From: Priapulus caudatus
Taxonomy: Eukaryota; Priapulida; Priapulimorpha; Priapulimorphida; Priapulidae
Assembly: GCF_000485595.1 (NCBI RefSeq)
Contig: NW_014577495.1
Location: 37,279 to 57,700, forward strand
DNA: 20,422 nt
Reading direction: 5' to 3'
The notes below the pieces were generated by a model, which was not told the DNA's origin, made no database searches, and was given only the letters and a program-made list of their open reading frames with translations. The position numbers and the translations under genes are program-made. Position 1 is the first letter of the stretch; each line of letters starts with the position of its first letter. Positions 17,301-20,422 of this stretch are shown one piece after another.

Positions 17301-19744
17301 TCGCGCAGCTGGCGGGCGGCGTCATCGCGGGCGATGCTCACTTGTTTCACGGCGTCCTTGAGAGACGCATTCTCGGTCTCCAGCTCGCACTGCCGCTCCG
17401 CCGCCGCGTCCAGCGCCCCCTGGCGGTCCGCTGCCGCCGCCACGAGTCTCTGCCGTTCCTCTGTCAGCGTCGCTAGTTCCTGTCTCAGGTGTTCCTTCAT
17501 CTCGACTGACTGTTGATGTTTCTCTAGTTCCTGTCTCAGGTGTTCCTTCATCTCGACTGACTGTTGATGTTTCTCTAGCTCATGTCTCAGGCATGCCTCG
17601 GTCGTCTCTAGCTCGGCCACGCGATCGGTTAGCGTCGTCTCGCTGTCGACCAGACTACAGATCTTACGCTCCAAGTACGTCAGCTTGGCTGTCACACCGG
17701 GAGCCAGTGACAACGACCGCTTACTAGCTTGACTACGGGAATCAGCACCCTCGTCATCAACTCTCTCTCTCGCAGCCTCTTTCATACTCGCTCTCTCCTG
17801 CTGCATCTCCTCCATCTTCGCCCGCATCGTTTCCATGGCGACGCGCGCGTCCGCCTCCTCCTGCTGCATCTCCTCCATCTTCACCCGCATCGTCTCCATA
17901 GCGACGTGCGCGTCCGCCTCCTCTTGCTGCGTCTCCTCCATCTTCACCCGCATCGTCTCCATGGCGACGCGCGTGTCCGCCTCAGACTGCTCGACGCTGG
18001 CCAGCTTCTTCTGCAGTCGCTCGTAGCTGACCATGTCCTGCTTGAGCTGGCGGAACTTGCGCAGCCTCAGCAGCATCCGCAGCTCCTTGCGCTGAAGCTC
18101 TGCTATCTGCTGCGAACATCCAGCCAGCTGAGCCTCCAGCGACGCGACGCGCGCCTCCGCCAACCGAGCATCCGTCTCCATGGCGCTCTGCTTCCCGTTG
18201 TGCTCCTTGTCCCCGTGTTCGATCGGGGCTTCGCCGTTCTCGGTTTCCTCGGCGGTGACTGTGGCGTCGGTGTCCGCGTCGCTGCTGTCGTCGCGGCGCA
18301 CCGCCGTGGCGCCCCCTGCTGCCTCCTTCGTCTGCGCGATTTCGAGCTCCAGCTCGGTCACTTGCTCCGTCAGCTCAAACTCGTTCCTCTCCAGCACCTT
18401 GATCTTAGACTGGCGCCGCGCGTCCTCGTGGCACTGCTCGGCGGCCGCGTCCAGTAGCTGCTGCGTCGTGACGCGGTGGTCGTCGTCCGTCTGCAGCAGC
18501 CGGCAGCTCAGCTCCGTCTCACGGCGCTCGCACTCCGCGACCTTGACCTCGTACTCGTCGACCTTGGCCTGGAATTCCGTGACCTTGGCCTCATACTCGG
18601 TGACCTTGGCCTCAATCTCTGTGACCTTGGCCTGTGATTCCATGACCTTGGCCTCGCACTCGGCAACCTTGACCTCGTAATCTGCAACCGCGACCTCATA
18701 CTCTGCGATTTTGACCTTGTACTCCGTGACCTTGGCCTCATGCTCTGCGACCTTGGCCTCATATTCTGTGACCTTGGCCTGGGATTCCGCGACCTTGGCT
18801 TCCTTCTCCTGCAGTGAGGCTTCCTTCTCTCTTCCTGCCACTAGCAGCTCCTCTATTTTCTCCTGTAGGGAAGCTTCCTTCTCTTTCCCAGCTACTACCA
18901 GCTCCTCCATCTTCACCTGCAGAGATGTTTCCTTCTCTCTCCCTTCTACCACTAGTTCCTCCATCTTCGCCTGCAGAGAGGTTTCCTTCTCCCTTCCTGC
19001 TACCAGCAGTTGTTCTATCTTCTCCTGCAAACAGGCTTCCTTCTCTCTCCCTTCTACCACCAGCTGCTCCATCTTCTGCTGCAGAGAGGCTTCCTTCTCC
19101 CTTCCCGCCACCACCAGTTCCTCCATCTTTTCCTGCAGGGAGATGACTTCTCTCTCACTCAGCTGTTTCACCTGACGGTCGTGTTCTGCGTAGCGTGCCG
19201 GCGGGTCCGCCTCGTTCGCAGACTCCGTCGCCGAACAATCAAGGTGGCGCCGCTCGTCATCCTCCTGCATCAGCTCCACCTGGTGGCGGAAATACGAGTT
19301 GTCCAACTCGAGCCTCTTCACATCGGCTTCCAACGATCCGACTTTCTGAAATGCGTGAGAGAACTTTGGTTAACAGGCCTGCTCTATGACGAAAGATGGT
19401 ACAACAGATCAAAGTAAAGTTTGTTGTGGACGATAAAATTATATAGGGATACAGACAACATAGAGAGATGTTGCGTATATTGCGGTAGTCGGGGTCAGCC
19501 GAGGGTCAACCGGCCGAGGCTTGGTCGATCGTACCTCTCTGCACTGCTTCAGCTGCACTAGCTTCTCCTGCCAGACGCGGTCCTCCTCGCAGCGTCCCTC
19601 AATGGTCGCGCTCAGCTTGTGACGTAGCCGCGTCACTTCCTCCGTCTGCCGCTCGTGTCTGCTGCACAGCTCTGCATGCTGGCACTCGCGCGCCCGCTCG
19701 CACGCGCGCAGCGACGCGAGCTCTTTAGCGCCCTCTAGCTGCGT
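5087..19744 (-). CDS. RIMBP: RIM-binding protein-like scaffold, partial 19-exon gene
   Basis: Joined model, 5' to 3' on the minus strand: 19535-19738 (or 19744), 15725-19345, 15157-15468, 14173-14431, 13616-13785, 12222-12370, 11842-12088, 11415-11523, 10674-10828, 10079-10246, 9560-9727, 9199-9321, 8434-8559, 7959-8059, 7416-7582, 6966-7073, 6436-6619, 5683-6003, 5087-5311. All have AG acceptors and GT donors, and phases agree at every junction except exon 15 to 16. Product is about 2,300 residues: long coiled coil, linkers, SH3 (residues about 2070-2145), FN3. Known of the family: RIM-BPs bind PxxP motifs of voltage-gated calcium channels and RIM through SH3 domains, at the cytosolic face of the presynaptic active zone; TSPOAP1 has an extended N-terminal coiled coil. 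Family is assigned from domain order and SH3/FN3 details. That the coiled-coil exons belong to the same gene is inferred from strand, phase continuity and lack of another gene signal. Start codon and C-terminal FN3/SH3 exons are not in view. Confidence 0.72.
5312..5682 (-). other. Intron 18
   Basis: 371 nt between the two FN3 exons. Between about 5,350 and 5,460 it holds loose repeats of ctgaacccc/ctgacccttc type. Nothing else seen. Confidence 0.6.
5683..6003 (-). CDS. RIMBP: RIM-BP exon 18: end of SH3 and start of FN3
   Basis: 107 codons, phase 0 to 0, acceptor TCGTTACAG|GCGGTC, donor TACAAG|GTGCGTAC. It opens AVVNGKTGLIPAHHLVP, the last SH3 strands (G-x-x-G-L-I-P, matching the family G-L-V-P-S-N-F). 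A Ser/Arg/Ala linker follows, then the first half of a fibronectin type III domain: PQAPSQLKIHRIV, then SLLIGWMPPADVEGVAEYK with the core Trp and the Pro-rich turn. The linker of roughly 55 residues between SH3 and FN3 is low-complexity. Confidence 0.78.
6089..6147. repeat. Small hairpin with perfect 20-bp palindrome
   Basis: Arms cacgagtgttataa and attatacactcgtg, with ataatatagatctatattat as a perfect palindrome near the right arm. Lies in intron 17. Function unknown. Confidence 0.5.
6436..6619 (-). CDS. RIMBP: RIM-BP exon 17: first part of SH3 domain
   Basis: One base plus 61 codons, acceptor ATTGCTTCAG|GCGTAC, donor CTACAG|GTACTCAC. After RTSLPDAMNSFTVAGS comes ALYRAAADYSPANMSRS and LELALVKGDEVRVIG, the ALYDY-like strand and the acidic/hydrophobic core of an SH3 fold, then DSTGYLQ. 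As in RIM-BP SH3 domains, an insert follows the Y-x-P strand (…HPHLELALVKGDEV) and the usual tandem Trp is replaced by GYLQ/GFFE-type residues. The domain is completed by exon 18. RIM-BP SH3 domains bind PxxP motifs of calcium channels and RIM. Confidence 0.75.
6620..6965 (-). repeat. Intron 16 with (AAT)n microsatellite
   Basis: 346 nt, mostly A/T. An (ATA)n run covers about 6,752-6,803, with looser taa/att triplets around 6,630-6,670. No gene. Confidence 0.75.
6966..7073 (-). CDS. RIMBP: RIM-BP-like exon 16, linker before SH3
   Basis: 108 nt, acceptor TTCAATTAAACAG|CTTGCC, donor CTACAAACAG|GTGACAG. Only one frame is open, giving LPSGLDIILPSKSIDGCS then DSPADRSKTLITKLPTN, leaving AG to form Arg with exon 17. 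That exit phase is what exon 17 needs, but the entry phase does not match exon 15. Codon bias is weaker than in neighbours, so this exon is less certain. Confidence 0.45.
7169..7416 (-). repeat. 40-41-bp tandem array at exon 15 donor; every unit is GT...AG
   Basis: On the minus strand CAG|G seams fall at 7415/7416 (the exon 15 donor), 7374/7375, 7334/7335, 7294/7295, 7253/7254 and 7212/7213, spaced 40-41 nt, with a worn copy near 7,180. Units begin GTATGTAACACCTCATAC and end TTACAG or TACACAG after CAATCAAC-like sequence. Five seams read CAG|GTATG. Confidence 0.85.
7416..7582 (-). CDS. RIMBP: RIM-BP-like exon 15
   Basis: One base, 55 codons, one trailing base. Acceptor GTGTTACAG|GGCTGG, donor TTCAACAG|GTATGTAA. 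Encodes AGAALARPGSPDSISSNT, then TDQEKQEKLLDIKAQLSK, ending TKTQSTRST. The acceptor belongs to the inverted duplication (also at about 316) and the donor to the 40-bp array, so both ends of this exon are repeated DNA. It leaves one base where exon 16 expects two, so a junction is missing or wrong here. Confidence 0.55.
7583..7893 (-). repeat. Inverted duplication, right arm, in intron 14
   Basis: Reverse-complement partner of 1-316, filling most of the 376-nt intron between exons 14 and 15 and including its AG. Two readings: a dispersed element that supplies the splice site, or a segmental (or assembly-made) inverted copy of this intron. Confidence 0.85.
7959..8059 (-). CDS. RIMBP: RIM-BP-like exon 14
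   Basis: 33 codons plus two bases, acceptor TTGACCTCAG|AGTCAT, donor GACCCAAG|GTGACC. Encodes SHDEDLLTEVEKSLTLA then DREDYMRPFSDVTIDP; the trailing AG plus the next exon's G gives Arg. Found by matching splice sites to an open frame in the phase both neighbours need. No domain recognised. Confidence 0.6.
8434..8559 (-). CDS. RIMBP: RIM-BP-like exon 13: conserved-looking linker
   Basis: 42 codons, phase 0 to 0, acceptor TTGTTACAG|TATGAG, donor ATGAAG|GTACGGGG. Encodes YEEVEKESYQPRRPLPPL then RGKVACLSQLCQDKDSAL. The acceptor and the first ~25 nt of the exon are copied in the 90-93-bp array upstream. Using the acceptor at 8650 instead of 8560 would add exactly 30 in-frame codons with no stop. 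Confidence 0.63.
8560..9045 (-). repeat. About 90-bp tandem array at exon 13 acceptor
   Basis: Copies of TGTTACAG|TATGAG (minus) at plus positions 8560, 8650, 8742 and 8835, with degenerate ones at 8921 and 9033; spacing 90, 92, 93, 86, 112. Each full unit also carries exon sequence encoding YEEVEK. A 12-G run at 8927-8938 lies in the worn part. Confidence 0.85.
9199..9321 (-). CDS. RIMBP: RIM-BP-like exon 12: coiled coil, 41 codons
   Basis: 123 nt, phase 0 to 0, acceptor GCATCCTAG|AAACAA, donor GAGAAG|GTACGATG. Encodes KQKEEAYIEEINQLKQKV followed by DSLNELSTKLEGMEKEHA and NLREK. Clean heptads, no proline. Confidence 0.63.
9560..9727 (-). CDS. RIMBP: RIM-BP-like exon 11: coiled coil, 56 codons
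   Basis: 168 nt, phase 0 to 0, acceptor CTCGCCAG|ATGAAG, donor AAAAGA|GTAAGTGG. The first codon is ATG but it directly follows a good acceptor and the frame links to exon 10, so it is an internal Met rather than a start. Encodes MKELAARERHASDEIAQL, ESCATLRGRLAREDEGR, ending FTTVEDELNKR. Confidence 0.65.
9728..10078 (-). repeat. Intron 10 with degenerate ~30-bp minisatellite
   Basis: From about 9,785 to 9,962 there are roughly six worn units resembling ggcatcccctgttgttactg. The rest of the intron has no feature. Confidence 0.6.
10079..10246 (-). CDS. RIMBP: RIM-BP-like exon 10: coiled coil, 56 codons
   Basis: 168 nt, phase 0 to 0, acceptor CTGTTTTAG|TTGCAG, donor GAAGAG|GTGAGTGC. Encodes LQAEADRWRQGCDAAEAG, then a K/E/L/Q-rich stretch ending KYKQLQTQHDQLQEE. 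Exactly eight heptads long, the same length as exon 11. Confidence 0.65.
10414..10617. mobile_element. Fold-back (MITE-like) element
   Basis: Long inverted repeat: the left arm (…gagtcacgggctttcaga…) runs to about 10,487 and the right arm (…tctgaaagcccgtgactc…) from about 10,545; stem about 70 bp with few mismatches, loop about 57 bp. Outer ends are ataac / gttat. The loop repeats part of the arm (catgtcacgggcttttcc). No transposase. Sits in intron 9. Confidence 0.75.
10674..10828 (-). CDS. RIMBP: RIM-BP-like exon 9: coiled coil
   Basis: Two bases plus 51 codons. Acceptor GTTTACAG|GTGCAA, donor CTGCAGGAG|GTAAGGC. Encodes AIVSALQSQVENTQLELE, then SMRASASRGELLDCGATA, ending LKEEHENALQE. A second copy of the acceptor with its polypyrimidine context lies about 103 nt further into the intron (near 10931). 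Confidence 0.62.
10829..11414 (-). repeat. Intron 8 with duplicated acceptor
   Basis: The exon 9 acceptor context gcacctgtaaaca…cgtc at 10,825-10,843 recurs at 10,928-10,947, with acgtacac-type simple repeats between. The remainder (10,950-11,414) shows nothing recognisable. Confidence 0.65.
11415..11523 (-). CDS. RIMBP: RIM-BP-like exon 8: coiled coil
   Basis: 36 codons plus one base. Acceptor CCCACTAG|GTGGCG, donor GATGAAG|GTGCGTGT. Encodes VASQDRFELDVKKREVRD, then LQRDLKKLSKIMRQRNDE; the trailing G completes Gly with exon 9. Strong charged heptad pattern. Confidence 0.62.
11524..11841 (-). other. Intron 7, AT-rich
   Basis: 318 nt, largely A/T between 11,610 and 11,760. Nothing else seen. 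Confidence 0.5.
11842..12088 (-). CDS. RIMBP: RIM-BP-like exon 7: linker into coiled coil
   Basis: One base plus 82 codons. Acceptor GTCTCCAG|GTCGGG, donor ATGAAGGAG|GTAGAGAG (a weaker donor). The first half is low-complexity (SGSSSSADWVTVATD, then Gln/Ala/Arg-rich); the second half, ATQQYKAALKRREEEAAE followed by LQQMIKKMKE, returns to coiled coil. Phase joins both neighbours exactly. Confidence 0.62.
12222..12370 (-). CDS. RIMBP: RIM-BP-like exon 6: Ser/Pro-rich linker
   Basis: 49 codons plus two bases, acceptor CATTTCAG|ATCGGAG, donor GTCACG|GTACGTAC. I chose the frame starting IGAKSDATDGKDSPSC because it enters at phase 0 and leaves two bases, as both neighbours require; a longer open frame over the same bases (…SERSLTQQTAK…) does not fit the phases. 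Contains STASLASTPPLPPCSPPT, a proline-rich stretch of the kind SH3 domains bind. Likely disordered. Confidence 0.55.
12371..13169 (-). other. Intron 5, upstream part, with purine tract
   Basis: Contains loose gatgtaaacaacag repeats (about 12,445-12,500) and, at about 12,915-13,050, a long run that is almost all G/A on plus (aggaggaggaagaggagg type), hence a polypyrimidine run on the sense strand. No gene. Confidence 0.6.
13170..13643 (-). repeat. 37-bp tandem array containing exon 5 donor
   Basis: About 13 units of type ctcacctgtccacctgac + agatcacccgtgtcacaca (plus). On the minus strand each holds GTGGACAG|GTGAGTGTG, the donor of exon 5, plus GATCTGTCAG|GTGG. The last unit is the end of exon 5. 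One unit near 13,320 has a four-base insertion (gacagacag). Confidence 0.9.
13616..13785 (-). CDS. RIMBP: RIM-BP-like exon 5: disordered linker ending in a minisatellite
   Basis: Two bases plus 56 codons. Acceptor TCTGTGCAG|GTGTTG, donor GGACAG|GTGAGTGTG. Encodes GVAGSGVQQLGGGCCRDD, then a Thr/Asp/Glu-rich stretch ending DTGDLSGGQ. The last 27 nt of the exon are one unit of the 37-bp array that fills the adjacent intron, so coding sequence and donor are both part of the repeat. Phase 0 exit matches exon 6. No domain recognised. Confidence 0.5.
13786..14172 (-). other. Intron 4
   Basis: 387 nt with no repeat or gene that I can see. Confidence 0.5.
14173..14431 (-). CDS. RIMBP: RIM-BP-like exon 4: Ser/Thr/Pro/acidic linker
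   Basis: 86 codons plus one base. Acceptor TCACACAG|CTAGTA, donor TATGAAG|GTACGTAC; the trailing G joins the next exon's GT to make Gly. It starts LVKDQSESSSTLVQRLPQLP and turns low-complexity (QPIEAVSGDDTETAVDVA), ending PSADFYEG. The coiled coil stops here; this looks like a disordered linker. Its acceptor is copied several times in the upstream intron. Confidence 0.6.
14428..14580 (-). repeat. ~31-bp tandem array at exon 4 acceptor
   Basis: About five units starting tagc (plus): the first is the exon 4 acceptor itself (tagctgtgtgacaagaatga), followed by tagcatgctgcgacatgc, tagcatgctgagacaagc, tagcgtgctgtgacaatg and tagcgtggtgtgacaggg types. On the minus strand most units end GTCNCAG or GTCACACAG. 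Confidence 0.65.
14581..15156 (-). other. Intron 3, rest; TA run next to exon 3 donor
   Basis: No gene. TA-rich repeats at 15,060-15,130 lie close to the exon 3 donor. Confidence 0.5.
15157..15468 (-). CDS. RIMBP: RIM-BP-like exon 3: coiled coil
   Basis: 104 codons, phase 0 to 0. Acceptor GCTTCAG|CTGAAC, donor GCAAAG|GTACGTGG. Strong heptad pattern from LNKLERLEGEQEHLRM through ATWERDDASQRCETAETEA to QLSADKQRAEELLKRATT. No proline and many E/Q/R, so this should continue the rod from the giant exon. It is separated from that exon by only 256 nt of minisatellite intron. Confidence 0.7.
15469..15724 (-). repeat. Intron 2 made of ~24-bp minisatellite
   Basis: The 256-nt intron is mostly degenerate units of type cacactagaggtcgcgtaaa; three adjacent copies at about 15,601-15,662 are near perfect. 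Units near both ends are worn (gctagagaatgctataaac). Confidence 0.7.
15725..19345 (-). CDS. RIMBP: RIM-BP-like giant coiled-coil exon (1,207 codons)
   Basis: Uninterrupted 3,621-nt exon, phase 0 to 0, acceptor TTTCAG|AAAGTC, donor GTAAAG|GTATGT. It has no recognisable globular domain; nearly all is E/K/R/Q/A/L heptad-type sequence. Repeats in order: six 18-residue units of type KMEELVVAGREKEASLQE (19129-18806); thirteen heptads of type EAKVTEY (about 18802-18530), with Val at a and Tyr at d; an acidic low-complexity stretch (around SSDADTDATVTAEETENGE); three 21-residue units around VAMETMRVKMEE (17983-17795); two near-identical 17-residue units LRQELEKHQQSVEMKEH (17590-17489). The rest has LEL/ELQ-type heptads. 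GC content is well above the introns. A myosin-tail, golgin or centrosomal coiled-coil protein would look similar in isolation; assignment to RIM-BP rests on phase-consistent linkage to the SH3 and FN3 exons. Plus-strand open frames inside it are antisense shadows. Confidence 0.75.
17489..17590 (-). repeat. Two near-identical 51-bp coding repeats
   Basis: Encode LRxELEKHQQSVEMKEH twice; only one or two bases differ, so the duplication is young. In frame, 17 residues. Confidence 0.85.
17795..17983 (-). repeat. Three 63-bp coding repeats
   Basis: Three 21-residue units around EADxRVAMETMRxKMEE, in frame; equal to three heptads each. Confidence 0.85.
18530..18802 (-). repeat. Thirteen 21-bp coding repeats (heptads)
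   Basis: Units EAKVAES, QAKVTEY, EAKVAEH and similar, one heptad per 21-bp unit, variable at the d and g positions. Confidence 0.85.
18806..19129 (-). repeat. Six 54-bp coding repeats (18 residues)
   Basis: Units of KMEELVVAGREKEASLQE type, aligned without gaps. Confidence 0.88.
19535..19738 (-). CDS. RIMBP: RIM-BP-like exon 1 of window: coiled coil
   Basis: 68 codons, phase 0 to 0, rich in E, R, K and Q (for example RCEEDRVWQEKLVQLKQC). It ends CAGAGAG|GTACGAT. Two nearby acceptors are possible, six bases apart: CGTAG|ACGCAG (start at 19744) or ACGCAG|CTAGAG (start at 19738), both in frame, so two or three residues may be optional. There is an in-frame TAG just upstream, so the reading frame cannot extend past the acceptor and this is not the first coding exon. 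The 5' end of this exon (ctctagctgcg on plus) is repeated in the upstream intron. Predicted to be coiled coil continuous with the next exon. Confidence 0.6.
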
Positions 19745-19935
19745 CTACGCGAACATACAACAGCGGCATTAGACGCGCTATAGCAATGTGCGATTACACG
19801 TGGCGCCCTCTAGCTGCACCTACGCAAACAAACCGCATCGGCATTACATAAAATGCATAAGACGCGAAGACAAGGAGCGGCATTAGACACGCTATAGAAC
19901 TGTGCTATAGACTACACGTGGCGCACTCTGGTGGG
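19727..19935 (-). repeat. Duplicated acceptor region upstream of exon 1 of the window
   Basis: gcgccctctagctgcgtctacgcgaac (19,729 on) recurs as gcgccctctagctgcacctacgcaaac (19,803 on), followed in both by cggcattaga…cgctatag and …cacg; a third, shortened start gcgcactctggtgg lies at 19,921. Unit about 75-120 bp. Confidence 0.75.
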
Positions 19936-20422
19936 CTGTGTGGACGTGGTGAGAAGCCGGCAGGCATTGCGACGTTTGATACTGACGATGTTACGCAACA
20001 ACTATAGCTCACACACATGGTTATATCAAAGGATGTGAATCCACCCACCTATGTTGTCCAGGGTTTTACATGTTTTCTACAGTATTAAATTACCACCAAC
20101 ATGAGCGAACACTACATATGTTCACATTGTAGATCCTCGACACACACAGCATAGAACTGTGGGTAAGTTTCACCGTACATGTACATCAATAGGCAATGGA
20201 TAACTACTATTACTGGGCTGTATATAATAACATTGCGTTATTTTATTATTACATATTAGGCCTATTATATACAGTTCAGTGTTGTCTACTATAATATATA
20301 AGTCATATATGTCATTGTAAATTTATATATTGGCAATTGTATATTGAATATATTGTATATTTGTCATTATTCACCCCTGATATATATATATCTATACGAA
20401 AACTAAATCGACCGACTACAGC
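19936..20422. other. No gene recognised; AT-rich
   Basis: Upstream intron, presumably. Holds a small inverted pair ctgtatataata (20,218) / tattatatacag (20,263) around aacattgcgttattt. No start codon exon or promoter seen. Confidence 0.5.

Noticed and set aside
16028-19417. Several long plus-strand open frames over the coiled-coil exon
   Set aside because: Antisense shadows: E/K/Q-rich coding on minus gives Ser/Leu/Phe-rich frames on plus, and the minus frame is continuous for 1,207 codons with splice signals.

Overview
This window is eukaryotic, from an invertebrate animal. Short GC-rich open stretches on the minus strand are bounded by GT/AG splice sites and separated by AT-rich introns full of minisatellites, (AAT)n, TA runs and fold-back elements. 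I see no bacterial features, rRNA, tRNA or CRISPR. The species cannot be named from what I can read.

The one clear gene is on the minus strand and fills about 5.1-19.7 kb. I assembled 19 exons by hand; every junction keeps the reading frame except one (exon 15 to exon 16). The partial product is about 2,300 residues and lacks both ends. It starts with a very long acidic coiled coil, mostly one 3.6-kb exon, followed by shorter coiled-coil and low-complexity exons. An SH3 domain split over two exons comes next, then a fibronectin type III domain split over two exons. Coiled coil, then SH3, then FN3, plus the details of those domains, point to a RIM-binding protein (RIM-BP / TSPOAP1 family), a scaffold that links calcium channels to RIM at the presynaptic active zone. 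The start codon should lie beyond 20,422. The further FN3 and SH3 domains expected at the C terminus are not recognisable in 1-5,086.

Region by region: 1-316 is one arm of a large inverted duplication whose other arm (7,583-7,893) lies in intron 14 and includes its 3' splice site. 317-5,086 is intron or flank with no recognisable RIM-BP exon, but holds one candidate plus-strand exon (2,469-2,637) and a CpG-rich block (about 3,640-3,910). 5,087-8,559 carries the FN3, SH3 and linker exons. 8,560-15,156 carries short coiled-coil and linker exons with minisatellite-rich introns and a fold-back element (10,414-10,617). 15,157-19,744 carries the main coiled coil. 19,745-20,422 is AT-rich.

The most unusual signal is that at least six tandem arrays each straddle a splice junction of this one gene, so the donor or acceptor, often with some exon sequence, is copied 2-13 times. 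In one array every unit reads as a complete 40-41-nt GT...AG mini-intron with CAG|GTATGT at the seams, the layout of recursive (zero-length exon) splice sites. Inside the big exon the protein is itself built of 18-, 7-, 21- and 17-residue tandem repeats.
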